DNA of 64,000 bases, taken from positions 412,909 through 476,908 of the forward strand of contig NZ_JANGCG010000001.1 in the NCBI RefSeq assembly GCF_024462815.1, read 5' to 3'. Below the pieces are notes generated by a model, which had not been told where the DNA came from, searched no databases, and saw only the letters and a program-made list of their open reading frames with translations. Of the stretch, positions 41,397-49,204 are shown piece by piece. Position 1 is the stretch's first letter; the number at the start of each line of letters is the position of its first letter. Source of the DNA: Gemmiger formicilis (GTDB lineage Bacteria; Bacillota; Clostridia; Oscillospirales; Ruminococcaceae). The translations under genes were made by a program, and so were the position numbers.

Positions 41397-41422
41397 TTCA
41401 AAGCTCCTTTCTGCCGCTTTGT

Positions 41423-41740
41423 TCAGACCTTTTTGCTCTCGGTGGCGATTGGTGTCGCCGTCGTCATCTTCCGTACTTCATCTCCGATTTCATCAAGCCG
41501 ACTGCGCATTTCGTTGATTGCGCAGTTGATTTTGCGTTCTTCATCTTCAAGCTGCTCCATGCGCTTCGCCGTAGGCTTCATATCACGGAACACCTGCAAC
41601 CCGCACAAGTCGTACAATTTGGCGGCTGTCTCTTTGTTCGGAATCGCCGGGTGGTAGGTATAAACGGGCTCCACGACCTCGTGATACTCTGTCGTGCTGA
41701 TCTCGCGCTTTGCAAGCGCTGTGAATTCTTCGTATGTCAT
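41423..41740 (-). CDS. Hypothetical early coiled-coil protein
   Basis: A 105-residue protein: MTYEEFTALAKREISTTEYH, then MEQLEDEERKINCAINEMRS as a coiled coil. Second gene of the right early operon. Unknown function. Confidence 0.6.
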   Translation of the reverse strand: MTYEEFTALAKREISTTEYHEVVEPVYTYHPAIPNKETAAKLYDLCGLQVFRDMKPTAKRMEQLEDEERKINCAINEMRSRLDEIGDEVRKMTTATPIATESKKV

Positions 41741-41743
41741 GGT

Positions 41744-41959
41744 TCAAACCTCCTCGTTTTTAATGAATTTTCTAAGAGCGCCGTCCTCTGCATCGCCATC
41801 CAGCCACTTCTCGAATGCTTCTGGAAAGCGTCTTTCGATTTCATCCATGAGCCAGCCGCGTACCGCCGGGATGTTGTGGTCGCTGTTCGTGGTCGTCATC
41901 TCCCACAGGTCCAACAGCCGCTCCGTGCTGTAATGTTTCAGTTCCAGTACCGCATCCAT
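41744..41959 (-). CDS. First gene of the right early operon, hypothetical
   Basis: A 71-residue protein from ATG 41957-41959 behind AGGAG: MDAVLELKHYSTERLLDLWE, then NIPAVRGWLMDEIERRFPEA. An upstream TTG would lie inside the operator, so I reject it. Small, acidic, helical; as the first gene after a repressor-controlled promoter it may be a host-takeover or regulatory protein, which is speculation. Confidence 0.6.
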   Translation of the reverse strand: MDAVLELKHYSTERLLDLWEMTTTNSDHNIPAVRGWLMDEIERRFPEAFEKWLDGDAEDGALRKFIKNEEV

Positions 41960-41988
41960 TTTCTCTATCTCCTGTCCGTCAGTTGAAG

Positions 41989-42068
41989 TTTCCAACTGTC
42001 AATATTTTATATTATTATTATAACTTTTGACAGCTGGAAAGTCAAGAGAAAATGTTTCCATCTGTCAA
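41989..42068 (-). promoter_or_regulatory. Right early promoter with three operators
   Basis: Minus strand: TTGACT (42045-42040), a 17-base spacer and TATAAT (42022-42017). Operator copies are TTTCCAACTGTCAA (41989-42002, downstream of the start point), TTGACAGCTGGAAA (42027-42040, inside the spacer, inverted) and TTTCCATCTGTCAA (42055-42068, upstream). Three sites at one promoter are typical of cooperative CI binding. Confidence 0.8.
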
Positions 42069-42112
42069 TTTTTTTACCTATTTTTCCGTTTTGTGTCCGA
42101 GACAAAAGAAAA

Positions 42113-42141
42113 GACGCACAAGGCATAAAACCTTGCGCGTC
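42113..42141 (-). terminator. Terminator insulating the right prophage end
   Basis: On the minus strand GACGCGCAAGG pairs with CCTTGTGCGTC (one mismatch), followed by TTTTCTTTT. It lies between the attachment junction and the early promoter and would stop transcripts coming from the interrupted MiaB-like gene before they reach the phage. Confidence 0.7.
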
Positions 42142-42160
42142 GTGGGTTTATTCAAATCAT

Positions 42161-42277
42161 CTATACTCGACTACACGGACAGCCATAGCTGCGCACGTAG
42201 GCCAGCGGCGGGGTTTCGTAAAAGGCTGCCAGCACCTTGGCTGCAGCGTCATTGTGGGTATAGGTCAGCTTTTCCAA
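42161..42277 (-). pseudogene. miaB: 5' fragment of a MiaB-like gene cut by the prophage
   Basis: Start TTG at 42275-42277 with AAGGAG seven bases upstream. It reads LEKLTYTHNDAAAKVLAAF then ETPPLAYVRSYGC, the N-terminal motif of MiaB-type radical-SAM methylthiotransferases, where YGC carries the first Fe-S cysteine and QQN or QMN should follow. Here the frame goes on PCSRV and stops at a TAG. The sequence after codon TGT (42179-42181) is therefore phage DNA. The remaining 3' part should lie at the other prophage end, outside the window. MiaB adds the methylthio group to i6A37 of tRNAs. Confidence 0.7.
42165..42200. other. Prophage attachment junction (attR or attL half)
   Basis: The MiaB-like frame and the phage sequence meet at about 42176-42184 (GGCTGTCCG on the minus strand). 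Serine integrases recombine short, partly symmetric sites of about 40-50 bp with a two-base crossover, which suits a junction without a long direct repeat. The exact crossover cannot be fixed without the other end. Confidence 0.6.
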
Positions 42278-42335
42278 GTGAATTCTCCTTATGACAAACG
42301 CCCATGAGGGCGCACCTATCCAAACATACCATATT

Positions 42336-42365
42336 AGTATACCAAATCTTGTGCTAAAGCACAAG
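42336..42365 (-). promoter_or_regulatory. Promoter of the MiaB-like gene with dyad
   Basis: Minus strand: TTGTGC (42364-42359), a 17-base spacer and TATACT (42341-42336). A perfect palindrome CTTGTGCTTTAGCACAAG spans 42348-42365 over the -35, a candidate regulator site. The leader between here and the TTG holds a small GCGCCC/GGGCG hairpin. Confidence 0.5.
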
Positions 42366-42425
42366 CGGCAGACAATGAATTTTTTGTGCAAATCAGATTT
42401 TGCTGCAAAAATGCAGATTGGCAGA

Positions 42426-42454
42426 TTGACATTTTTCCGTGCTTGCGCTACAAT
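42426..42454 (+). promoter_or_regulatory. Promoter of tRNA-Leu
   Basis: TTGACA at 42426-42431, a 17-base spacer and TACAAT at 42449-42454, 12 bases before the tRNA. Near-consensus, as expected for a stable RNA. Confidence 0.75.
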
Positions 42455-42465
42455 ACATATGTTAT

Positions 42466-42549
42466 GCCGCTGTGGCGGAACTGGCAGACGCAAGGGACTT
42501 AAAATCCCTCGGTAGCGATACCGTACCGGTTCGATCCCGGTCAGCGGCA
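42466..42549 (+). tRNA. tRNA-Leu (anticodon UAA)
   Basis: Acceptor GCCGCTG pairs with CAGCGGC, discriminator A; the anticodon loop CTTAAAA gives UAA. A long variable arm (CGGTAGCGATACCG) marks a class II tRNA, and the T arm CCGGTTCGATCCCGG is canonical. CCA is not encoded. Confidence 0.95.
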
Positions 42550-42556
42550 TTTCGTG

Positions 42557-42595
42557 AAAGTCTAAACAGCAACGGCTGTTTGGACTTTTATTTTT
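42557..42595 (+). terminator. Terminator of tRNA-Leu
   Basis: AAAGTCTAAACAGC pairs with GCTGTTTGGACTTT (one G-T), four-base loop, then TATTTTT. Confidence 0.8.
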
Positions 42596-42626
42596 GCTAA
42601 TTTTTGCTGAACGAAAGGCATCTTCC

Positions 42627-44576
42627 ATGCTTAAAATACAAAATTCCCGCAAATGGCACCTTTTTGCGCTGGGGGCCGCCCTGGGCATTGCCGTTTTTTT
42701 GCTTATCTACGGCACAGCCCCGCTGAATGTGGCCAATGACAGCTTCTGCCGCGGCGGCTTTATTGAAAAGGATATTCAGCAGCATTATGCCGGGTGGCTG
42801 TTTTACCGGCACAGTGCCCTGGGCTGGCCGCTGGGCGTCACGCAGGCGGTCAACGCGCCGGACGGTGTGAGCATTGCCTACACCGATTCCATCCCCCTGC
42901 TTGCGGTGCTCTGCCGCCCGCTGGCGGCGGCGCTGGGGGGAACTTTCCAGTATTTCGGTTGGTTCACCCTTGGCTGCTTTGCGCTGCAGGGCGGGTTCGG
43001 GGCGCTGCTGTGCGGGCTGTTCGCCAATGCCCTGTTTGCCCAGCTGGCGGGGGCGCTTGTATTTACCGTCAGCCCGGTTTTAATAGAGCGCGCCTTCCGG
43101 CACAGCTCGCTGGGGGCGCAGTGGCTTGTGCTGGCGGCACTCTACTGCTATTTTTCCTGCAGGCGGCAGGGGCGGTATGCATCCGCCGGGCTGTTTATCA
43201 TCAATGTGCTGGCCGTGGGGATTCACCCCTACTTCCTGCCCATGACCTACGCCGTGACGCTGGCGCTTCTTCTCGAATATGCCGTTACGCACCGGCAGTG
43301 GCTGCGCCCGGCGGCGCTGCTTATCGGCAATATGGCCTGCACTGCCGCGCTGGGCTGGGCGTTGGGGCTGCTGTACGGCACCGCCACCAGCGGCGGGCAG
43401 GCGCTGTACGGCTACTTTGCCATGAACCTGAACGCGTTGTGGAACCCCATAGGTGTGAACGGCGTTCTGTACAGCCGCCTGCTGCCCGCACAGAATCAGG
43501 TAAACGGCAACTATGACGCCTTTGCCTATCTGGGGCTGGGTGTGCTGGCGGCACTGCCTGTTGTGCTGGTGCTGGGCCGGCGGCGGATTCTTTCCTGCCT
43601 GCGCCGCCATTGGGCGCTTTGCCTTGTCTGCGCGGTGCTGACCGCCTTTGCCATCAGTAACACAATCACGGCCAACGGCGTGACACTGGCCACCCTGCCG
43701 CTGCCCGCGGCGGCTGTCAAGCTGTTCTCTGTTTTTCGCTCCGGCGGGCGGTTGTTCTGGCCGGTGTATTACCTCTTGGTGCTGACCGCGTTTGCCGGGC
43801 TGGCACGCCTGCCGAAAGGCACACTCTGGGTTGCGCTGTTTGCGGCGGCACAGCTCTGGGATGTAACCCCCGCGCTCATCCAGCGGCATGACGCCATGCG
43901 CAACGCGCAGACAGTAGCCGAGTTTCCCACCGCGCTTACCAGCAGCTTCTGGCAGGCGGCCGCCGGGCGGTACGCTCATCTGGAATCCGTACAGGGGCTG
44001 CAGGCGGACAGTCTGCAGCTGGCACTGTGGGCAGCCGACAACACTATGACCACGAATGACCCCTTTGCCGCCCGCTATGATGAAGCCGCGCTGGCCGCCC
44101 GGCGGCAGAGTACGCTGGACGCGCTGGCCGCAGGTACGCTGCAGAGCGATACGCTGTATCTGTTTGAGGACGAGGGCGCCTTTTTGCAGGCTGTGGAGCC
44201 GGTCAAGGACGCCGCATGGTGCGGCCGCGTGACGAGTGCAGACGGTCGGTGCAGCTGGTATGTCATTGCGCCGGGGCTGCAGGGGCAGCACTTTGATGCG
44301 CTGTGCACGCCCTACGATGCAGACTACCCGTTGCGTCTGGCCGATTACACCGATGCTCTTTGGAACCGCGGTGTGCTGGATTCCACCCGGAAAACCATCT
44401 GTTTCAAGGATTCCCCCTTTGCCCGCGCAAGGCTGGAGGGTGCCGCGTATCTGTGTGCGAATGGGCAGGAATACCCGATACTGGAAATTGATGACCACGA
44501 TGCCGGTTGGCTGATGGTCACACTGGAAATTGACGATGCCACAGTTTTGTGGGATGAGGAGCTGACAACAAAATGA
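42627..44576 (+). CDS. DUF6311-like polytopic membrane protein (GT-C-like)
   Basis: About 649 residues from ATG 42625-42627 region (MLKIQNSRKWHLFALGAALG). Many membrane segments run to residue about 430. NDSFCRGGFIEKDIQQHYAG near the first extracellular loop, with two acidic residues, and GVSIAYTDSIPLLAVLCRPL recall DUF6311 proteins, which look like GT-C lipid-sugar transferases. The last 220 residues are soluble. It is probably involved in cell-surface glycan assembly. The rluA-like gene overlaps its stop (ATGA), so both are co-transcribed. Confidence 0.65.
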   Translation: MLKIQNSRKWHLFALGAALGIAVFLLIYGTAPLNVANDSFCRGGFIEKDIQQHYAGWLFYRHSALGWPLGVTQAVNAPDGVSIAYTDSIPLLAVLCRPLAAALGGTFQYFGWFTLGCFALQGGFGALLCGLFANALFAQLAGALVFTVSPVLIERAFRHSSLGAQWLVLAALYCYFSCRRQGRYASAGLFIINVLAVGIHPYFLPMTYAVTLALLLEYAVTHRQWLRPAALLIGNMACTAALGWALGLLYGTATSGGQALYGYFAMNLNALWNPIGVNGVLYSRLLPAQNQVNGNYDAFAYLGLGVLAALPVVLVLGRRRILSCLRRHWALCLVCAVLTAFAISNTITANGVTLATLPLPAAAVKLFSVFRSGGRLFWPVYYLLVLTAFAGLARLPKGTLWVALFAAAQLWDVTPALIQRHDAMRNAQTVAEFPTALTSSFWQAAAGRYAHLESVQGLQADSLQLALWAADNTMTTNDPFAARYDEAALAARRQSTLDALAAGTLQSDTLYLFEDEGAFLQAVEPVKDAAWCGRVTSADGRCSWYVIAPGLQGQHFDALCTPYDADYPLRLADYTDALWNRGVLDSTRKTICFKDSPFARARLEGAAYLCANGQEYPILEIDDHDAGWLMVTLEIDDATVLWDEELTTK

Positions 44577-45481
44577 AAGAGCTGTATGTAAAAAGCCTGC
44601 TGCCCGTGCGGCTGGACAAGTACCTGATGGACCAGTTCCCTGCCCTTGGCATGGGGCGGCTGAACAAGGCCCTGCGGGAGAATAAAATCAAGCTGAACGG
44701 CAAAAAGCAGCCGCTTTCCACCCGCGTGCAGAACGGCGATATTATAAAGCTGTTCCTGACCGATGACCAGCTGGAAAACCGCCCCACCCCCGCCGCTGTC
44801 TTTGTGTATGAGGACGATGACATTATTATTGCCAGCAAGCCCGCGGGCATTGCCGTGGACGGCCCGGACAGCGATACGCTTCTGCGCCGCGTGCAGGCGA
44901 AGCTGACTGCCGAGGGCAAGCCCGCCCGCGCTGTGCTCTGCCATCGGTTGGACACCGGCACCAGCGGCCTTGTGCTGTTGGCAAAGAACAGCGCTGCCGA
45001 GGCCTTTCTGACTGCCGCCATCAAGGCGCGGGACATTGAAAAACGGTACCTCTGTGTGACCTTCGGCCGCCCGAACCCACCCGCCGCCCTGCTGCGGGAT
45101 TATCTGCTCAAGGATGCCGAGCGCGGCATTGTGCGCATCACCGACACAACTGCCGGCGGTGCCAAGGAGGTTATCACCGGGTATGAGACACTGGCTGTCA
45201 GCGGGCGTCTGGCCCTGCTGGAGGTTGAGCTCGTGACCGGGCGCACGCACCAGATCCGGGCGCATCTCGCGCATATCGGCTGCCCGATTCTGGGCGATTC
45301 CAAGTATGGCAACAACGCCGCCAACCGGGAGCTGCGCTTCAAGTATCAGGCGCTCTGCGCATGGGAGCTGCACTTTCCCGCCCAAATCAGTGACCCGCGC
45401 TTTGCCCATCTGGCCGGGCGGGTTTTCCACGCAGAAAAGCCGTGGTATTACCAGCAGATTCTGGACGGCACCTTGAAATAA
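44573..45481 (+). CDS. RluA-family pseudouridine synthase
   Basis: A 302-residue protein. Residues 1-65 are an S4 RNA-binding domain (RLDKYLMDQFPALGMGRLNK), residues 75-290 the synthase with VLCHRLDTGTSGLVLLAKNS; Asp127 in HRLDTG is the catalytic aspartate. ELVTGRTHQIRAHLAHIGCP follows as usual. It converts uridine to pseudouridine in rRNA or tRNA; which position cannot be told from sequence. Confidence 0.92.
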   Translation: MKELYVKSLLPVRLDKYLMDQFPALGMGRLNKALRENKIKLNGKKQPLSTRVQNGDIIKLFLTDDQLENRPTPAAVFVYEDDDIIIASKPAGIAVDGPDSDTLLRRVQAKLTAEGKPARAVLCHRLDTGTSGLVLLAKNSAAEAFLTAAIKARDIEKRYLCVTFGRPNPPAALLRDYLLKDAERGIVRITDTTAGGAKEVITGYETLAVSGRLALLEVELVTGRTHQIRAHLAHIGCPILGDSKYGNNAANRELRFKYQALCAWELHFPAQISDPRFAHLAGRVFHAEKPWYYQQILDGTLK

Positions 45482-45491
45482 GCCAAAAGCA

Positions 45492-45535
45492 GCGCCCCGC
45501 CGCACGGTTTGTGCAGCGGGGCGCGTTTTTTTCGG
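45492..45535. terminator. Terminator between rluA-like and nhaC-like genes
   Basis: GCGCCCCGC-C-GCAC pairs with GTGC-A-GCGGGGCGC, loop GGTTT, then GTTTTTTT. It lies between convergent genes and can serve both strands. Confidence 0.8.
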
Positions 45536-47056
45536 TTATGCCTTGGCATCCTCTGCCAGACTGCGTTTGCGCAGCCACAGCAGGATTGCCGTAAGAATAG
45601 CAAGCGAGGCCACCAGTGTGAGCAGCCAGTTTTCCGTAAAGCCCGCAATCAGGTAGCCGGGCACGCAGGACGCTATCACCACCAGCGCATACTGCATCTG
45701 GGTCTGCACATGGTTGATGTGGTTGGACTGTGCGCCGGAGCTGGACATAATCGTGGTGTCGGAAATCGGCGAGATATGGTCGCCGCAGACAGCGCCTGCC
45801 AGCACCGCGGCCACGGCCACAATCATCATTGTGGTGTCCGTCTCAGCAAACATATTGACAACGATGGGCACAAGGATGGCAAAGGTGCCCCAGCTTGTGC
45901 CGGAGGAGAACGCGATAAAGATGGCAATGCAGAAAATCAGCAGCGGTACAAACCGCATCAGCCCGGCGTTCAGACTGACTGCCTGCCGCACAAAGTCACC
46001 GATGCCCAGTGCATCAGTCATACCCTTCAGCGTCCATGCCAGCACCAGAATCAGGATGGGCGGCATCATCAGCTTGCCGCCCTCCGGCACCGAGTTCATA
46101 AAGTCCTTGAAACCGATGACCCTGCGTGGCAGATAGAAAATCAGCAGAAAGCCCACTGTAACCAGCCCGGCAAAGACCAGCGACTCGGACGAGGAGCAGT
46201 TGGCGAAATCCTCCACAAGGTTCTGCCCGCCGTTCAGATGTCCGGTCCAGATCATTGTTGCAACGGCCGTGAAAATCATCACCAGCATCGGTGCGATAAG
46301 GTCAACCACCTTGCCCTTGGCATATTTGCCGCCTTCGGTGGGGTCATGGGTCTCCTGCGTCTGGAACGCCTCCCCGCCCGAGGTGAAAAGGTCACCGTTG
46401 GCCGCGTTGCGCTCGTGCTTTTTCATCAGGCCAAAGTCGAACCCGACCAGCGAGGTGAAGAACACCATGTAGAGCGTCAGCAGCGCATAAAGGTTGAAGG
46501 GAATTGTGCGCATGAACATTTCAAAGCCGGACATCGAGCTGCCCGCCGGGACGTAGGAGTTTACCGCCGCCGCCCAGGAGGAAATCGGCGCAATGATGCA
46601 GACCGGGGCCGCCGTGGCGTCAATGATATAAGCCAGCTTTGCGCGGGAAACCTTGTACTTGTCAGTGACCGGGCGCATAACCGAGCCAACCGTCAGGCAG
46701 TTGAAGTAATCATCCACAAAAATCAGTGCCCCCAGCAGCGAGGTAGCTACAAGCGAGGCCCTCTTGCTCTTGAGCTTCCGGGACGCCCACTCGCCATAGG
46801 CGCGGGTGCCGCCGGATTCCTGCATGAGCATCACAATCATACCCAGCAGAATCATAAACATCAGGATGGAAAAATCCACGCTTTCAATCATCGTATTGTA
46901 CAGCGTATCAAAGGCCAGCCACGGGTGAAACTCCGCCACCAGCAGCGCACCCAGCGCACAGCCCGCAAACAGTGAGAGATAAACTTCCTTCGTGAACAGC
47001 GCCAGCAGAATGGCGATAACGGGCGGCATCAGGGACCACCATGTTCCTACAAACAT
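45536..47056 (-). CDS. nhaC: NhaC-family Na+/H+ antiporter
   Basis: A 506-residue polytopic protein with about 12 membrane segments. LGALIFVDDYFNCLTVGSVM carries the conserved DD of the NhaC family, and FIAFSSGTSWGTFAILVPIV and GAVCGDHISPISDTTIMSS are further signatures of the antiporters. It exchanges Na+ for H+, or an organic acid for H+/Na+. It starts three bases after the end of the AGCS symporter gene and probably shares its transcript and attenuator. Confidence 0.88.
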   Translation of the reverse strand: MFVGTWWSLMPPVIAILLALFTKEVYLSLFAGCALGALLVAEFHPWLAFDTLYNTMIESVDFSILMFMILLGMIVMLMQESGGTRAYGEWASRKLKSKRASLVATSLLGALIFVDDYFNCLTVGSVMRPVTDKYKVSRAKLAYIIDATAAPVCIIAPISSWAAAVNSYVPAGSSMSGFEMFMRTIPFNLYALLTLYMVFFTSLVGFDFGLMKKHERNAANGDLFTSGGEAFQTQETHDPTEGGKYAKGKVVDLIAPMLVMIFTAVATMIWTGHLNGGQNLVEDFANCSSSESLVFAGLVTVGFLLIFYLPRRVIGFKDFMNSVPEGGKLMMPPILILVLAWTLKGMTDALGIGDFVRQAVSLNAGLMRFVPLLIFCIAIFIAFSSGTSWGTFAILVPIVVNMFAETDTTMMIVAVAAVLAGAVCGDHISPISDTTIMSSSGAQSNHINHVQTQMQYALVVIASCVPGYLIAGFTENWLLTLVASLAILTAILLWLRKRSLAEDAKA

Positions 47057-47059
47057 TTC

Positions 47060-48451
47060 TTACTCCTTTGCGAAAAAGTCCTTGGTCAGCTGCACCACCG
47101 TGCCGGAAAGCAGCAGCAGTGCAATCAGGTTCGGAATACTCATCAGGCCGTTAAAGGTATCGGCAATGCTCCAGAGCAGCCCCAGATCCATCGTAGCGCC
47201 GAGGATTGCCACAAAGGAGTACACCACAAAGAAGGGACGCACAACCTTGTCGCTGTGGCAGAGGAACGCAATAAAGCGCGAGCCGTACAGTCCCCAGCCG
47301 ATGATGGTGGAGAAGGCAAAGCAGCACAGCGCCATCGCCGTAAAGAGGGACGCCCAACCGCCGTAGGTTGTGGTAAAGCCGGAAATTGTCAGCTCTGCGC
47401 CCGCCGCCGCGCCGTAGTTAACCGGCGTACCGCTGCACAGAATGACCATCGCGGTCAGCGTGCAGATGATGATGGTATCCGCAAAGACCTCAAAGATGCC
47501 GAACATACCCTGCTTGACCGGCTTTTTGGTGTCTGCGCAGGCATGGGCAATGGAGCCGGTGCCCAGGCCCGCCTCGTTGGAGAAGATGCCGCGGGAAACG
47601 CCCTTCTGCATACTGATAAACAGGCTGCCGATAGCGCCGCCCGTAAAGGCCGCCGGGTTGAAGGCACCGGCAAAGATAGACTCGACCACGCCCGGCAGGC
47701 GCGGAATGTTGAGAAGGACAACGCCCCCCGCCAGCACAATGTAAAACAGCGCCATAAAAGGCACCAGCCGTTCGCTGACGCTGCCGATGCGCTTGATGCC
47801 GCCCAGCAGCACCATGGCCACCAGCATGGCAACGATGATTCCCACCACAAGGTTCAGGGTGGAAAGTGCATCCTTCCCCACAACGTTAAACTCTGTCAGC
47901 GCGGTGTCAATGGCCGCCACAATCGTGTTCACCTGTGTGGCGTTGCCGGTGCCGAAAACCGTCAGCACGCCGAACAGCGAGTAGAGCACCGCCAGAAACT
48001 GCCAGCGCTTGCCCAGGCCGTTTTTGATGTAGTACATCGGGCCGCCTACCCACTCGCCTGCCGCGCTGCGTTCCCGGAAATGCACGGCCAGCGTGACCTC
48101 CGCATATTTGGTGCACATGCCCAGCAGCGCCGAGCACCACATCCAGAACACCGCGCCCGGCCCGCCGATGGCGATAGCACCCGCCACACCGGCAATGTTG
48201 CCGGTGCCCACCGTGCCCGCCAGCGCCGTGCAGACAGCCTGAAACGGCGTCATGGCGCCGTCCGAGGCATCCTTTTTGCGGAACATACGCCCGATGGTGG
48301 TTTTGATGACATACGGAAATTTGCGAATCTGCAAAAAGCGCGTCCGTACGCTGAGCAGCAACCCTACGCCGATGATGCAGACCATTGCCGGGACGCCCCA
48401 CACAAAAGTGTTGACGGCCTGATTGACAGCCGCAATCGTTTCAAGAACCAT
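47060..48451 (-). CDS. AGCS-family sodium:alanine/glycine symporter
   Basis: A 463-residue polytopic protein. FQAVCTALAGTVGTGNIAGV is the AGCS signature, with GGPGAVFWMWCSALLGMCTK and GGPMYYIKNGLGKRWQFLAV following; NEAGLGTGSIAHACADTKKP is the second conserved loop. It imports alanine or glycine with Na+. Pairing with a Na+/H+ antiporter gives a way to restore the sodium gradient. A 150-base leader with a terminator-like hairpin lies before the start. Confidence 0.92.
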   Translation of the reverse strand: MVLETIAAVNQAVNTFVWGVPAMVCIIGVGLLLSVRTRFLQIRKFPYVIKTTIGRMFRKKDASDGAMTPFQAVCTALAGTVGTGNIAGVAGAIAIGGPGAVFWMWCSALLGMCTKYAEVTLAVHFRERSAAGEWVGGPMYYIKNGLGKRWQFLAVLYSLFGVLTVFGTGNATQVNTIVAAIDTALTEFNVVGKDALSTLNLVVGIIVAMLVAMVLLGGIKRIGSVSERLVPFMALFYIVLAGGVVLLNIPRLPGVVESIFAGAFNPAAFTGGAIGSLFISMQKGVSRGIFSNEAGLGTGSIAHACADTKKPVKQGMFGIFEVFADTIIICTLTAMVILCSGTPVNYGAAAGAELTISGFTTTYGGWASLFTAMALCCFAFSTIIGWGLYGSRFIAFLCHSDKVVRPFFVVYSFVAILGATMDLGLLWSIADTFNGLMSIPNLIALLLLSGTVVQLTKDFFAKE

Positions 48452-48498
48452 AGAATCCCATTCCTCTTACTTTTGTTTTCCCTTCTGCCGCAAAAAGC

Positions 48499-48545
48499 AA
48501 AAAAAGGCCTACACTCCCGGCGGCATTGCCGGGCTTACAAGCCTT
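48499..48545 (-). promoter_or_regulatory. Attenuator-like hairpin in the leader of the AGCS gene
   Basis: On the minus strand an outer AAGGC/GCCTT stem encloses CCCGGC-AATGCC-GCCGGG, then seven T. This is an intrinsic terminator inside the 5' leader, about 45 bases before the start codon. Upstream, GTGATATAAGTCAC and GTCAC/GTGAC repeats could form alternative pairings. The arrangement suits a cis-acting RNA switch, whose ligand I cannot name. Confidence 0.6.
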
Positions 48546-48587
48546 CTGTCCATTTGTGACAAACGTGACTTATATCACTGCTATTTT

Positions 48588-48616
48588 AGTATAGCACCCT
48601 GCGGCGGGATTTGCAA
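48588..48616 (-). promoter_or_regulatory. Promoter of the AGCS-NhaC operon
   Basis: Minus strand: TTGCAA (48616-48611), a 17-base spacer, TATACT (48593-48588). The transcript start near 48581 would give a leader of about 130 bases that contains the attenuator. Confidence 0.6.
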
Positions 48617-48639
48617 TCCCCGCCTGTCGCATTTCGGGC

Positions 48640-49137
48640 GCGGATATTACAGAGATTAAAGCAAAAGATGGAAAGCTCTACACTTCCGTCATATTCGACT
48701 GCTTCGATTTGAGTGTTTTGGGTATTGCTATGAGTACAAACATGAAGGCGGAGTTGTGCGTTCAGACATTGGACAACGCAATGGCTTCTTATCCGGCTTT
48801 GCGCGGTACTATCCTTCATTCCGACCGCGGTGCTCAGTATACAAGCGATTTGTACCGCAGAGCAATCACACGGTATGGTATCCGGCAAAGCATGAATAGT
48901 GCAGGCGGTCGCTGCCATGACAATGCTCGCTGCGAAAGTATGTGGGCCAGAATGAAGACAGAATCACTATACGACCGCTACGACCCGGAACAGTTGACCG
49001 TGGAGCAGCTGAAATCGCTGGTCTGGAGATTCTTTATGAGTTATTGGAACAATCGCCGCATTTGCTCTGCCAATGGCGGCTTACCACCCATGGTGAAACG
49101 CAATAGATTCTATGCTGCTCAGACAATGGCTGCATAA
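48640..49137 (+). pseudogene. 3' part of an IS3-family (IS150-like) transposase
   Basis: The frame reads ADITEIKAKDGKLYTSVIFD then CFDLSVLGIAMSTNMKAEL, the integrase core. HSDRGAQYTSDLYRRAIT gives the second Asp and CHDNARCESMWARMKTESLY the Glu of DDE. The N-terminus and OrfA are missing and no left inverted repeat is seen, so it is a decayed insertion sequence. It sits at the border between host backbone and the restriction island. Confidence 0.8.
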
Positions 49138-49204
49138 TGTGGTTACTCTTTGAGTTTTATCTGTCAACTGATATTGACAATATCATACCTCCAACTATAT
49201 CTAT

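Noticed and set aside
42466..42549. tRNA-Leu as the prophage attachment site
   Set aside because: The tRNA is intact with its own promoter and terminator and no phage sequence touches it. The integrase is a serine type and the host gene broken at the junction is the MiaB-like one.
43080..44498. 472-codon open frame on the minus strand
   Set aside because: Antisense to the DUF6311 membrane protein; Gln/Gly/Arg-rich and without ribosome site.
45509..46975. 488-codon open frame on the plus strand
   Set aside because: Antisense to the nhaC-like gene, His/Arg/Gln rich, no domain.
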